From assembly GCF_051465645.1 (NCBI RefSeq), contig NZ_CP195790.1, positions 4,278,001 to 4,342,000 on the forward strand: a stretch of DNA of 64,000 nt. Reading direction: 5' to 3'. Source of the stretch: Planctomicrobium sp051465645. GTDB lineage: Bacteria > Planctomycetota > Planctomycetia > Planctomycetales > Planctomycetaceae. Each line of letters begins with the position of its first letter. Positions within the stretch are counted from its first letter, which is position 1. Below are positions 44,192 to 51,464 of the stretch, in pieces. The translations under genes were made by a program, and so were the position numbers. The notes beneath the pieces were generated by a model. The model was not told where the DNA came from. It did no database searches and worked only from the letters and a program-made list of their open reading frames with translations.

Positions 44192-44642
44192 ACCATGGAT
44201 GCCCATGCGGTGACTTTCAGGAATCTGAAAGTCTTGATGAGTCACCTCAATACCCCGGAACCTCAGTTTGAGGGAAAGCCGCGTGGGGCAATTCTGCCGG
44301 AGAGGGGATTCCACTTTGTGAATCGGCGAGGGAGTGATGAATTGGAACAGGCGGCGGCTTATGCAGTCGCATACAAGGAGTCGTCGAAACTAATCAGTCG
44401 TTGTTTGTGCGAGTCAGGTTCGATGAAACCGAAATCTCTGCACTTTCACGGCGATCCGTCATGGCATAGTCTATAGTGCTTCTGATCGGGAATTCGGTCG
44501 GGAGTTCGTACGTTTCGCTCTACGTGAGTGAGAGATGGCCTTTATTGTCATTTAGCCAGATTGGGTTGATCGGCGACGAGTCGGCTCGAAACAGGCTCAT
44601 CGTCTCAAACCATGTCCTGAACAGGGACAGCAGGAGGATTCA
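44192..44642. other. gene-poor region upstream of the HAD gene
   Basis: 451 bp. Bases 44209-44246 can form two mutually exclusive stems: 44212-44220 with 44225-44233 (9 bp) or 44209-44215 with 44240-44246 (7 bp). A small hairpin with 5-bp arms CCTCA/TGAGG is near 44261. Two plus-strand frames (93 and 71 codons) lack ribosome-binding sites and family features. AGGAGG at 44632-44637 belongs to the HAD gene. Confidence 0.45.
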
Positions 44643-45518
44643 GTGTCTCAGCTCGGTCTTGATAACTTTAAAAAGAATCATGATTTTCTGATCGGGATCG
44701 ACTCGGACGGATGTGCGTTCGACTCGATGGAGATCAAGCACAAAGAATGCTTCATTCCGAACTTCATCAAGCACTTCGGCCTGCAGCCCATCTCCAAATA
44801 CGCTCGTGAAGCCGCCGAGTTCACGAACCTGTACTCCAAGACTCGTGGTGCAAACCGATTCCCGGCTTACCTGCTGGCGCTCGACCTGCTGGAAAAGCGG
44901 GAAGAAGTTCAGCGTCGCGGTGCAAAGCTCCCGAAGCTGCAGGGAGTTCGCGATTGGGTGAAACGCGAAACCAAACTGGGGACCAAGACTCTCGGGCCAG
45001 AAGCTGAGAAGACACAGGATCCAGATCTGCTGCTGACCTATGCCTGGTCCAAGGCTGTTGATGAATCCGTCAACGACCTCGTCCATGATGTTCCTCCATT
45101 CCCAGGTGTTGAAGAAGCACTTGCGAAGATGCAGGCCAAAGCTGACCTGATCGTTTGCTCTGCGACTCCGAACGGGGCATTGCAGAAAGAATGGGAAGAG
45201 CACGGCATCAATGGATACGTGCAGTGCATCGCCGGTCAGGAAACCGGAAGCAAGAAAGAATCTCTGAACATCTGCAAAGCATTTGGCTATGCACCTGAGA
45301 AGATCCTGATGATCGGGGACGCTCCTGGTGATCAGGCCGCGGCTCAGGCTGTCGGAGCACTCTTCTATCCAATCAATCCAGGTCACGAAGAGCAGAGCTG
45401 GGTTCGCTTCAATCAGGAAGCACTCGAAAAGTTCTTCAATGGAACCTTCGCCGGCGCTTACCAGGAACAGTTGATCAAGGAATTCGAAAAGTACCTGCCA
45501 GAGAACCCAAGCTGGTAA
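44643..45518 (+). CDS. HAD-superfamily hydrolase
   Basis: 291 residues, cytosolic phosphatase-type fold. The start is a GTG at 44643 with AGGAGG at 44632-44637. Motif I is IGIDSDGCAFDS (D20, D22), motif II the Ser/Thr of VCSATPNGAL, motif III the lysine region, and motif IV GDAPGDQAAA. The cap domain is helical. In family terms it is a phosphoglycolate-phosphatase-like or sugar-phosphate hydrolase; substrate unknown. It is monocistronic with a hairpin after it. Confidence 0.85.
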   Translation: MSQLGLDNFKKNHDFLIGIDSDGCAFDSMEIKHKECFIPNFIKHFGLQPISKYAREAAEFTNLYSKTRGANRFPAYLLALDLLEKREEVQRRGAKLPKLQGVRDWVKRETKLGTKTLGPEAEKTQDPDLLLTYAWSKAVDESVNDLVHDVPPFPGVEEALAKMQAKADLIVCSATPNGALQKEWEEHGINGYVQCIAGQETGSKKESLNICKAFGYAPEKILMIGDAPGDQAAAQAVGALFYPINPGHEEQSWVRFNQEALEKFFNGTFAGAYQEQLIKEFEKYLPENPSW

Positions 45519-45553
45519 GTCTTTGAGACGTTCGTTGATTGCGTATCTCGAAA

Positions 45554-45592
45554 ACCAGCCGTACATCCATGATGTGCGGCTGGTCAATTTTT
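45554..45592 (+). terminator. terminator of the HAD gene
   Basis: Thirteen-base arms 45554-45566 and 45572-45584 (one G-T) with a 5-nt loop, followed by CAATTTTTG. Confidence 0.85.
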
Positions 45593-45638
45593 GAGAGCCG
45601 TTCGATTTCTTTTGTCCCTTCTTCTGTGACGATGTTTC

Positions 45639-46667
45639 ATGGTCGATCGATATCGTAAGCAGACACTCTTTGCCGGACTCGGTGAGTCAGGTCAGGAGCG
45701 TTTGTTGAGATCGACCGCAGTACTGGTTGGGTGTGGTGCTCTAGGGTCCGTGATCGCCGAATCACTGGTTCGTGCAGGTGTCGGAACGCTCCGTATCATT
45801 GACCGCGATTTCGTCGAACTTTCGAACCTGCAGCGTCAGGTGCTCTACGACGAAGACGATGTTCAGCAGCGCTTCCCCAAGGCGATCGCCGCTGCGAACA
45901 AGCTCCGCCGCATCAATAGTGAGGTGCAGATCGAACCACATGTGCTGGATCTGAATCACACGACGATTCTGGAACTGGTGCAGGGAGCCGATGTCATTCT
46001 GGATGGAACGGATAACTTCGAAACCCGATTCCTGATGAATGATGCGTCTGTGCAGCTGAACATCCCCTGGGTGCATGGAGGATGCGTCGGCAGTCAGGGG
46101 CAGACGATGACGATCTTCCCCGGCACTACTCCCTGCTTTCGCTGTCTGATGCCAGAGGCACCCGGCCCCGGAGTCGGAGAAACCTGCGACACGGCCGGAG
46201 TCATTGGAGCTGCGGTGCAAATCGTGGCGTCACTAGAGGTCGTTGCCGCACTCAAGATCCTGTCAGGGCAGCCGGAACTCGTGTCGCCAGAACTGACCAT
46301 TTTGGATGTCTGGGAAGGACGCTTCCGGCACATCAAACTGGAATCATTACGGCCGGATCTGTGTCCCTGTTGCAGTGGTGAAGAGCGACTCTGGTTGCAT
46401 GGAAAGCAAGGGTCTCAGTCAACCGTTTTGTGTGGACGCAACTCGGTTCAAATTGCTCCAGCAGAGTCGGCTGGCATGCGATTCGATCAGATTGCGAATC
46501 GTTTGCAGCAACTGGGAGAAGTGAAAACCAACCCGTTCCTGCTGCTGTTTCGTCCATCGGATTCCACGTTTGAACTGACGCTGTTTCGAGATGGTCGGGC
46601 GATCATCAGTGGGACCGAGGATCTGATTGAAGCGAAGTCGCTCTATACTCGGTACATCGGCACCTGA
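45639..46667 (+). CDS. ThiF/MoeB-type sulfur-carrier adenylyltransferase
   Basis: E1-like enzyme that adenylates the C-terminal glycine of a ThiS- or MoaD-type sulfur carrier, in thiamine or molybdopterin synthesis. 342 residues. Nucleotide motif GCGALGSVIAESLVRAGVG; the arginine finger in ELSNLQRQ; the active cysteine in GETCDTAGV; zinc-binding pairs CFRC and CPCC. The C-terminal 90 residues are not rhodanese; they start with a phrase like VLCGRNSVQI, seen in some ThiF proteins. No ThiS, ThiG or MoaE gene is adjacent, so thiamine or molybdopterin is undecided. Convergent with the ketoacyl synthase (14 bp apart). Confidence 0.9.
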   Translation: MVDRYRKQTLFAGLGESGQERLLRSTAVLVGCGALGSVIAESLVRAGVGTLRIIDRDFVELSNLQRQVLYDEDDVQQRFPKAIAAANKLRRINSEVQIEPHVLDLNHTTILELVQGADVILDGTDNFETRFLMNDASVQLNIPWVHGGCVGSQGQTMTIFPGTTPCFRCLMPEAPGPGVGETCDTAGVIGAAVQIVASLEVVAALKILSGQPELVSPELTILDVWEGRFRHIKLESLRPDLCPCCSGEERLWLHGKQGSQSTVLCGRNSVQIAPAESAGMRFDQIANRLQQLGEVKTNPFLLLFRPSDSTFELTLFRDGRAIISGTEDLIEAKSLYTRYIGT

Positions 46668-46681
46668 GCAGCAGCAGAACG

Positions 46682-47896
46682 TTAGTCTACTCGCTTGAGC
46701 ACTCCGGCGACGACATGCCCGCCGAATCCGAGTGAGACTTTCAAGAGATGCGAGAGCTGAGTCGGTCTCGCAGACGGGCAGAGACTGATCCGGTTCTCTT
46801 CTTCTGGCTGGTGATGATTGCATGTCGGGGGGACGATCTGGTGTTGCAATGACAACACAGCTGCAGCCGTTTCGACGGCTCCGGCAGCTCCCATCAAATG
46901 ACCAATTGCCCCTTTCACGCCAAACGCCGGGACAGTTCGACTGACCTTCTCAAACAACCGGTTAAATGTCCGTGCTTCAGAGCGATCATTTAACTTGGTC
47001 GCGGTTCCGTGCAGACTGATACAGGAAAGGTCGGCAGGGGTGAGGTTCAGGTCATTCAAGAGTCGAGTCACGACATCGAAGAGTGTCTGGCCATCATCAT
47101 TCACTAGCGTCAGCCCTGACGGGTCGCTTGCCATCCGGCCACCCAGCCATTCTGCGAGAATCGTTGCACCCCGTTGTTCGGCATGATTCCAGTCTTCCAG
47201 CACGAGGCATGCGGCCCCTTCGCCAACAGCGAACCCATTACGAGTCCGGTCGAGTGGACGGCATGCCTTTGAGGGATCGTCACCGGCTTTAGCGTGCACT
47301 CCCAGGCGTTTATACGACGACAGCAATCCTGGATGGAGAGCGGCATCCGCACTTCCGGCGATGGCCACTGAACAGCTCTGCTGACGAATGAGTGTTGCTG
47401 CCTGATGGATACTGATGAGGCCCGTTGCACATGCGGCGACCGGGCAAATTGCTCCACCTTCGCATCCCCAATCGGCTGCAACCGCTTCGACTGCGGCCGA
47501 TGGAGAACCGGTATTCCACAGGGTGAAACCGTTTGCTGATGAGTTCGCACTGCCAGAAGAACGTGCGTAGTCATCGAAGAGAGGCATATCAATTTTGCTG
47601 GTGCCGATGACGCAGGCAGCATCCCGCAGTGATTTACGACAGAGCCCGGCTTGTGCAACGGCTTCACTGGCAGCGCGACGAGCGAATGGAACGAGTCGCC
47701 CATCGGTTTCAGGAGTCCAAGGTACGGTTGCCCCGAAATATTCCTTGGGCTTGGAAGCAGGCGTGAACGACAGGCGGTCATCGAGCCAGGTGACTGCACT
47801 CCTTCCGGAAATCAGTCCCTGCCAGGATGCGTCTCGTGTGACGCCAAACGGGGTCACCATGCCAACGCCAGTTACAGCAATCCGCACCTGATTCAC
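46682..47896 (-). CDS. beta-ketoacyl-ACP synthase (KAS II-like)
   Basis: About 404 residues, thiolase-fold condensing enzyme. The Cys-His-His triad is kept: VAACATG, LHGTATKLND (usually AHGTSTPLND) and KGAIGHLMGAAG. It elongates acyl chains by decarboxylative condensation with malonyl-ACP. The frame opens at a TTG (47902); the GTG at 47896 has a G-rich stretch at a better distance. No ACP, reductase or dehydratase gene is adjacent, so it could be a secondary KAS for a specialised lipid. Its 3' end is 14 bp from that of the ThiF-like gene. Confidence 0.9.
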   Translation of the reverse strand: MNQVRIAVTGVGMVTPFGVTRDASWQGLISGRSAVTWLDDRLSFTPASKPKEYFGATVPWTPETDGRLVPFARRAASEAVAQAGLCRKSLRDAACVIGTSKIDMPLFDDYARSSGSANSSANGFTLWNTGSPSAAVEAVAADWGCEGGAICPVAACATGLISIHQAATLIRQQSCSVAIAGSADAALHPGLLSSYKRLGVHAKAGDDPSKACRPLDRTRNGFAVGEGAACLVLEDWNHAEQRGATILAEWLGGRMASDPSGLTLVNDDGQTLFDVVTRLLNDLNLTPADLSCISLHGTATKLNDRSEARTFNRLFEKVSRTVPAFGVKGAIGHLMGAAGAVETAAAVLSLQHQIVPPTCNHHQPEEENRISLCPSARPTQLSHLLKVSLGFGGHVVAGVLKRVD

Positions 47897-47990
47897 GACC
47901 AACCATTCCCGAATTGCAGCAGCATTTCAATTGGCCGTGTCAGTTGAATCAGAAGAGAGATTTATGGTGATGGGGAACGAGAGGGGGGGA

Positions 47991-48287
47991 TTACGTCCGA
48001 TTGCTGTTCTTACAGACAACAAATAACCCGATCCCGATCATGACGACGGTAATCCCGCCATCCAGCCACATGGGGCGTGTGACGACAGGGGTTCCACCGG
48101 GAATGGCTGATGGTGTCACTGGAGTCGCGGAAGGTGCTGGGGGCGCAGGGGAAGTTGCTTCCGGGGGAGCGGCTCCCTCTTCCTGAGCAAGAACAGTCGA
48201 CGTTGAAAGAACGAGTGCGGCCAGAAGACATACCTGCCCTGCAGTCTGGTGTCGCCAGCGAGCGAGCATCGTGGTTGTCGCCTTCAT
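47991..48287 (-). CDS. small single-pass membrane protein with proline-rich linker
   Basis: 98 residues; no recognised family. The ATG at 48287 gives a signal-type hydrophobic segment (VCLLAALVLSTSTVLAQ) cleaved near residue 35. A Pro/Ala/Thr-rich stretch follows (EGAAPPEATSPAPPAPS...), then one membrane helix (ITVVMIGIGLFVV) and a short tail ending NSNRT. A longer in-frame start at 48464 would bury the signal. Lies upstream of the ketoacyl synthase on the same strand, but the 94-bp gap does not prove an operon. Confidence 0.65.
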   Translation of the reverse strand: MKATTTMLARWRHQTAGQVCLLAALVLSTSTVLAQEEGAAPPEATSPAPPAPSATPVTPSAIPGGTPVVTRPMWLDGGITVVMIGIGLFVVCKNSNRT

Positions 48288-48544
48288 GATGTCTAACCTG
48301 TGCCGTTCTAGAGCAGTCGTGAATTCACGCCTTGAACCCTGATTGTCAGGAGTTTGCCATGTTTTGAAAAGCGAGAACTCACGAAAAACGACTGATGTGT
48401 CGTGAACCAGACCGGTTCCTCCACTCTTGTGGCTCGGCAGTCGTCGTTTCATCAGGTGAAACATTGCTGAAATACCAATGAAAGTCGCGTCAATCGGTCA
48501 GACAGCGGCCATTTTTAGGGGCGATTCCGAATGTGGTTCGTCGA

Positions 48545-49042
48545 TTACAGCACGTCCAGGAGCGGTTGGCGAAGTCGCTGAAATTCCGGATTGGGTAAAT
48601 TGACCGTCCGCCAACTGGGAGAGAAGGATCGCATGGCCGAGGCGTATTCATTTGCCCAGATACCATAGAACGCATAACGCCGTCCTTGGATTTCCCATGT
48701 CAGCGTGTGATGTTGTGACGAACAGGGAGCGGTGATGTCGTATGCGAAGACGAGCATCGAACGAAAGCCACTGCCGAACACTTGCTCCCATTTCATCAGA
48801 CTGGAAATGTCATCTTCGGAGGCCCAGTTTTCCCAGCAGCGAGATCGGGGAGCCAGCTTGCGGCCTTTCACATCGACAAGCAGATTTTCTGTCTTGTTAG
48901 AGTAGACAATAAAATCCATTGATTTCAGTGACGTCTCGTGTGTCAGAGCCCTTCGGGTTTCGTTCACAGACACGTAAGGGCGACGAAGGAGTCTGAGCAA
49001 CTCTTCGAATGCAACGTCATAATGATTGCATCGCTTCGCCAT
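48545..49042 (-). CDS. HYExAFE-family protein, PD-(D/E)xK-like
   Basis: 165 residues. The N-terminus has HYDVAFEELLR (about 7-17), close to the HYExAFE name motif of a planctomycete family. A nuclease-like core then appears: LKSMDFIVYS, followed by LLVDVKGRK, i.e. Asp then Asp-x-Lys on adjacent strands, as in PD-(D/E)xK enzymes. The C-terminal part is Trp/Tyr-rich. The function is unknown; a role in DNA repair or DNA processing is inference only. ATG start. Divergent from nothing; xylB ends 98 bp away on the same strand. Confidence 0.7.
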   Translation of the reverse strand: MAKRCNHYDVAFEELLRLLRRPYVSVNETRRALTHETSLKSMDFIVYSNKTENLLVDVKGRKLAPRSRCWENWASEDDISSLMKWEQVFGSGFRSMLVFAYDITAPCSSQHHTLTWEIQGRRYAFYGIWANEYASAMRSFSPSWRTVNLPNPEFQRLRQPLLDVL

Positions 49043-49080
49043 CGGATCAGATCGAGAATACGCTTAGAAGTATGATCGAA

Positions 49081-49113
49081 AGCGAGTCCTTCATGAAATT
49101 GAAGGGACTCGCT
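49081..49113 (-). terminator. possible xylB terminator
   Basis: Nine-base arms 49081-49089 and 49105-49113, perfectly complementary and extended by GAAG/CTTC across a one-base bulge. It lies 28 bp past the xylB stop; T-run is poor. Confidence 0.45.
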
Positions 49114-49140
49114 GTTTGTGTGAAAACCACTGTCAGGGAA

Positions 49141-50679
49141 TTATCCGTTGCGAACAAGGTCTTCGATTGCTTTGAAGTCGGCTTTGAGGGACTGATAGAG
49201 CTTGCGATGCATCGGGTAAGCGAGATTGTATGTCTTCAATGCCTTCTCATCAGGATCGGTTCGGGAGACAACCTGAATCGTTGCTTCGCAAGCTTCAACC
49301 ACATCTTTGTAGGCACCGGTTCCTGCGGCAGCGAGCAGAGCAACACCGAAGGCCGGACCTTGTTCTGTGTTGATCGTGACGACCGGTTGTCCATAGATAT
49401 CGGCCTGCAATTGCTTCCAGAACGGGCTTCGAGCGACTCCCCCTGAGACACGAATTTCCCCGACGGGGATCTGCATTTCTTTAGTCACTTCAAGACAATC
49501 ACGCATGGCATAGGTGGCCCCTTCCATGACCGAGCGGACCAGATGCGGTCGATGATGTCGCAACGTCATCCCGATCCACGACGCACGTGCGTGGGGATCA
49601 TTTAAAGGGGAGCGTTCACCTGTCAGATACGGCAGGAAGAACAGCCCTTCTGATCCGGCCGGTGCTTGTGCCGCTTCTGCCGCGAGAAGTTCATACGGGT
49701 CGAGTCCCATCGCAGCGGCGACACTGCTTTCAGGCTGTCCCAGCTGATTTCGATACCATTGCAGACTGCCTCCGGCTGACAGGACGCAGCCCATGACATG
49801 CCATTTCCCACGGACGGCATGGCAGAATGTGTGGAGGCGTCCGTCCGGATCGATCTGAACTTCATCACTGTGCGCAAAGACGACCCCACTGGTTCCCATC
49901 GTCGCGGAAATGACTCCCCGGGAGACAATTCCGTTACCGACCGCACCTGCGGCCTGATCTCCGCCACCGCCGACAACCGGAACCCCGACCGGAAGGCCCA
50001 GTCGCTGCGCCGCTGCTGCGTGTAATGTTCCGCTGACCTCTTCAGACTCATAGACCTTCGGCAGCAACGCGGGGTCAATTTGCAGGCGAGTCAGGAGTGA
50101 TTGGCTCCAACAGCGATTTCGAACATCCAGCAAGAGAGTGCCTGAGGCATCGCTGACTTCGGTGGCAAACTCACCTGTCAGACGGAAACGGATATAGTCC
50201 TTCGGAAGCAGCACCTGAGCGAGTTGTTCATAGTTGTGCGGCTCGTTGTTGCGCAGCCAGAGAATCTTGGGAGCGGTGAACCCTGTCAGCGCCGGGTTCG
50301 CGACCATTTCGATGAGAGCCGCTCGACCTCCGGCCTTCGACTCGATCTCTTCGCACTCCCGAGTCGTTCGTTGATCGTTCCAAAGTAGAGCCGGGCGAAT
50401 GACCTGGTGCTCTCGATTCAGGAAGACGCTTCCATGCATCTGGCCAGAGAGTCCGATGCCGGCGACTTGTTTGGGATCGACTTTTGCCTGATGAAGAACC
50501 GCCTGAACGGTCTCGGCCGCGGCGTTCCACCAGTCTTCCGGATTCTGCTCGGACCAGCCGGGATGCGGACTTGCGAGGGGGTATTCCTGCGTCGCCGAAG
50601 CCAGAATGAAACCGTCTTCACGAACGGCGAGTGTCTTGGTTCCGCTCGTTCCGATATCGATTCCCAGATAGATGCGCAT
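49141..50679 (-). CDS. xylB: xylulokinase
   Basis: FGGY-family kinase that phosphorylates D-xylulose to D-xylulose 5-phosphate. About 512 residues. The ATG at 50679 starts MRIYLGIDIGTSGTKT, the phosphate-1 motif; a longer frame adds 12 residues. Other marks: SGQMHGSVFL, ALLWNDQRT and GGGGDQAAGAVGNG, with the FGGY signature region near LPYLTGERSP. No xylose isomerase or transporter is adjacent. The mreD gene diverges from it. Confidence 0.95.
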   Translation of the reverse strand: MRIYLGIDIGTSGTKTLAVREDGFILASATQEYPLASPHPGWSEQNPEDWWNAAAETVQAVLHQAKVDPKQVAGIGLSGQMHGSVFLNREHQVIRPALLWNDQRTTRECEEIESKAGGRAALIEMVANPALTGFTAPKILWLRNNEPHNYEQLAQVLLPKDYIRFRLTGEFATEVSDASGTLLLDVRNRCWSQSLLTRLQIDPALLPKVYESEEVSGTLHAAAAQRLGLPVGVPVVGGGGDQAAGAVGNGIVSRGVISATMGTSGVVFAHSDEVQIDPDGRLHTFCHAVRGKWHVMGCVLSAGGSLQWYRNQLGQPESSVAAAMGLDPYELLAAEAAQAPAGSEGLFFLPYLTGERSPLNDPHARASWIGMTLRHHRPHLVRSVMEGATYAMRDCLEVTKEMQIPVGEIRVSGGVARSPFWKQLQADIYGQPVVTINTEQGPAFGVALLAAAGTGAYKDVVEACEATIQVVSRTDPDEKALKTYNLAYPMHRKLYQSLKADFKAIEDLVRNG

Positions 50680-50933
50680 CGCGATATTCCTGCAGGAGCG
50701 TCGTTTCGGCTCCAAGTTAGCAACTTCTGCGTGGAAGTTCGAACGAATCAGGCGTCGTGCATGTCAATGTTTTTTACGTCTGAAATCCTGCCCATGGAAA
50801 TGCGGATTGCCTCAAAAACTCGATTCGCGGTATGTTTTCTCACGAATCATGGCATTGGGCGAACGAGTTTCTTCAGGACGGAGGCCGTCGTACCCGGTCT
50901 GGTATTGGATGTCGTGATTCATGGAATTCGTAC

Positions 50934-51452
50934 ATGATGCAACGTTGGATGATGACTGGAGCACTCGTCTTTGCCGCGATGACAGGCGAACTTGCGCTCC
51001 CGGTCTGGTTCAAAAATGCATCGGTGCTGCCATCTGGACTGGATTTGATTCTGCTGTGCGTCTGCCTATGGTGGACGAAAGCAGAGTGTGTTTTCTGGGC
51101 CGGGCTCATCGGGTTGCTTCAGGACGATGTCTGGAACCAACCGGTCGGCTCGGGAATCGTAATCTGTGCGACGCTGGGACTGATTGCTCAGTTCTTCAAT
51201 TCGGAAGAGCGAGGAGCACGATCGATGATCGATCAGGCATTGCTTTCTGTTGTCTTACTGGCCGTTCTGGGGGCGTCGCGAGTCGGACTGGGGCTTCTGT
51301 CTGACAGTCAGTTGAATGTCACCGAACTCATCGTCGCGCAGGCTGGTCGGCAGGCGGCAACATTTCTGGTGTTATTTGTGCTGATGGCCGTGTCTGAGCT
51401 GTGGTCTTACAGTTCACTTCGCAATGCTCCATTTCGCGAATACAGGGCGTGA
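50934..51452 (+). CDS. mreD: MreD-like rod-shape protein
   Basis: About 172 residues with five membrane helices, the size and pattern of MreD. Start at ATG 50934 or 50937; a longer frame begins at 50832. The family mark is the segment WAGLIGLLQDDVWNQPVGSG. MreD belongs to the elongasome with MreB, MreC, RodA and PBP2. Here it precedes a PBP2 homologue by 12 bp, and MreB/MreC are not in the window. The sequence is divergent, so family assignment rests partly on the neighbour. Confidence 0.75.
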   Translation: MMQRWMMTGALVFAAMTGELALPVWFKNASVLPSGLDLILLCVCLWWTKAECVFWAGLIGLLQDDVWNQPVGSGIVICATLGLIAQFFNSEERGARSMIDQALLSVVLLAVLGASRVGLGLLSDSQLNVTELIVAQAGRQAATFLVLFVLMAVSELWSYSSLRNAPFREYRA

Positions 51453-51464
51453 GGTCCTGGTGTC

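Noticed and set aside
44195..44691. Two plus-strand frames of 93 and 71 codons
   Set aside because: No ribosome-binding site, no family features, and the second runs into the HAD gene in another frame.
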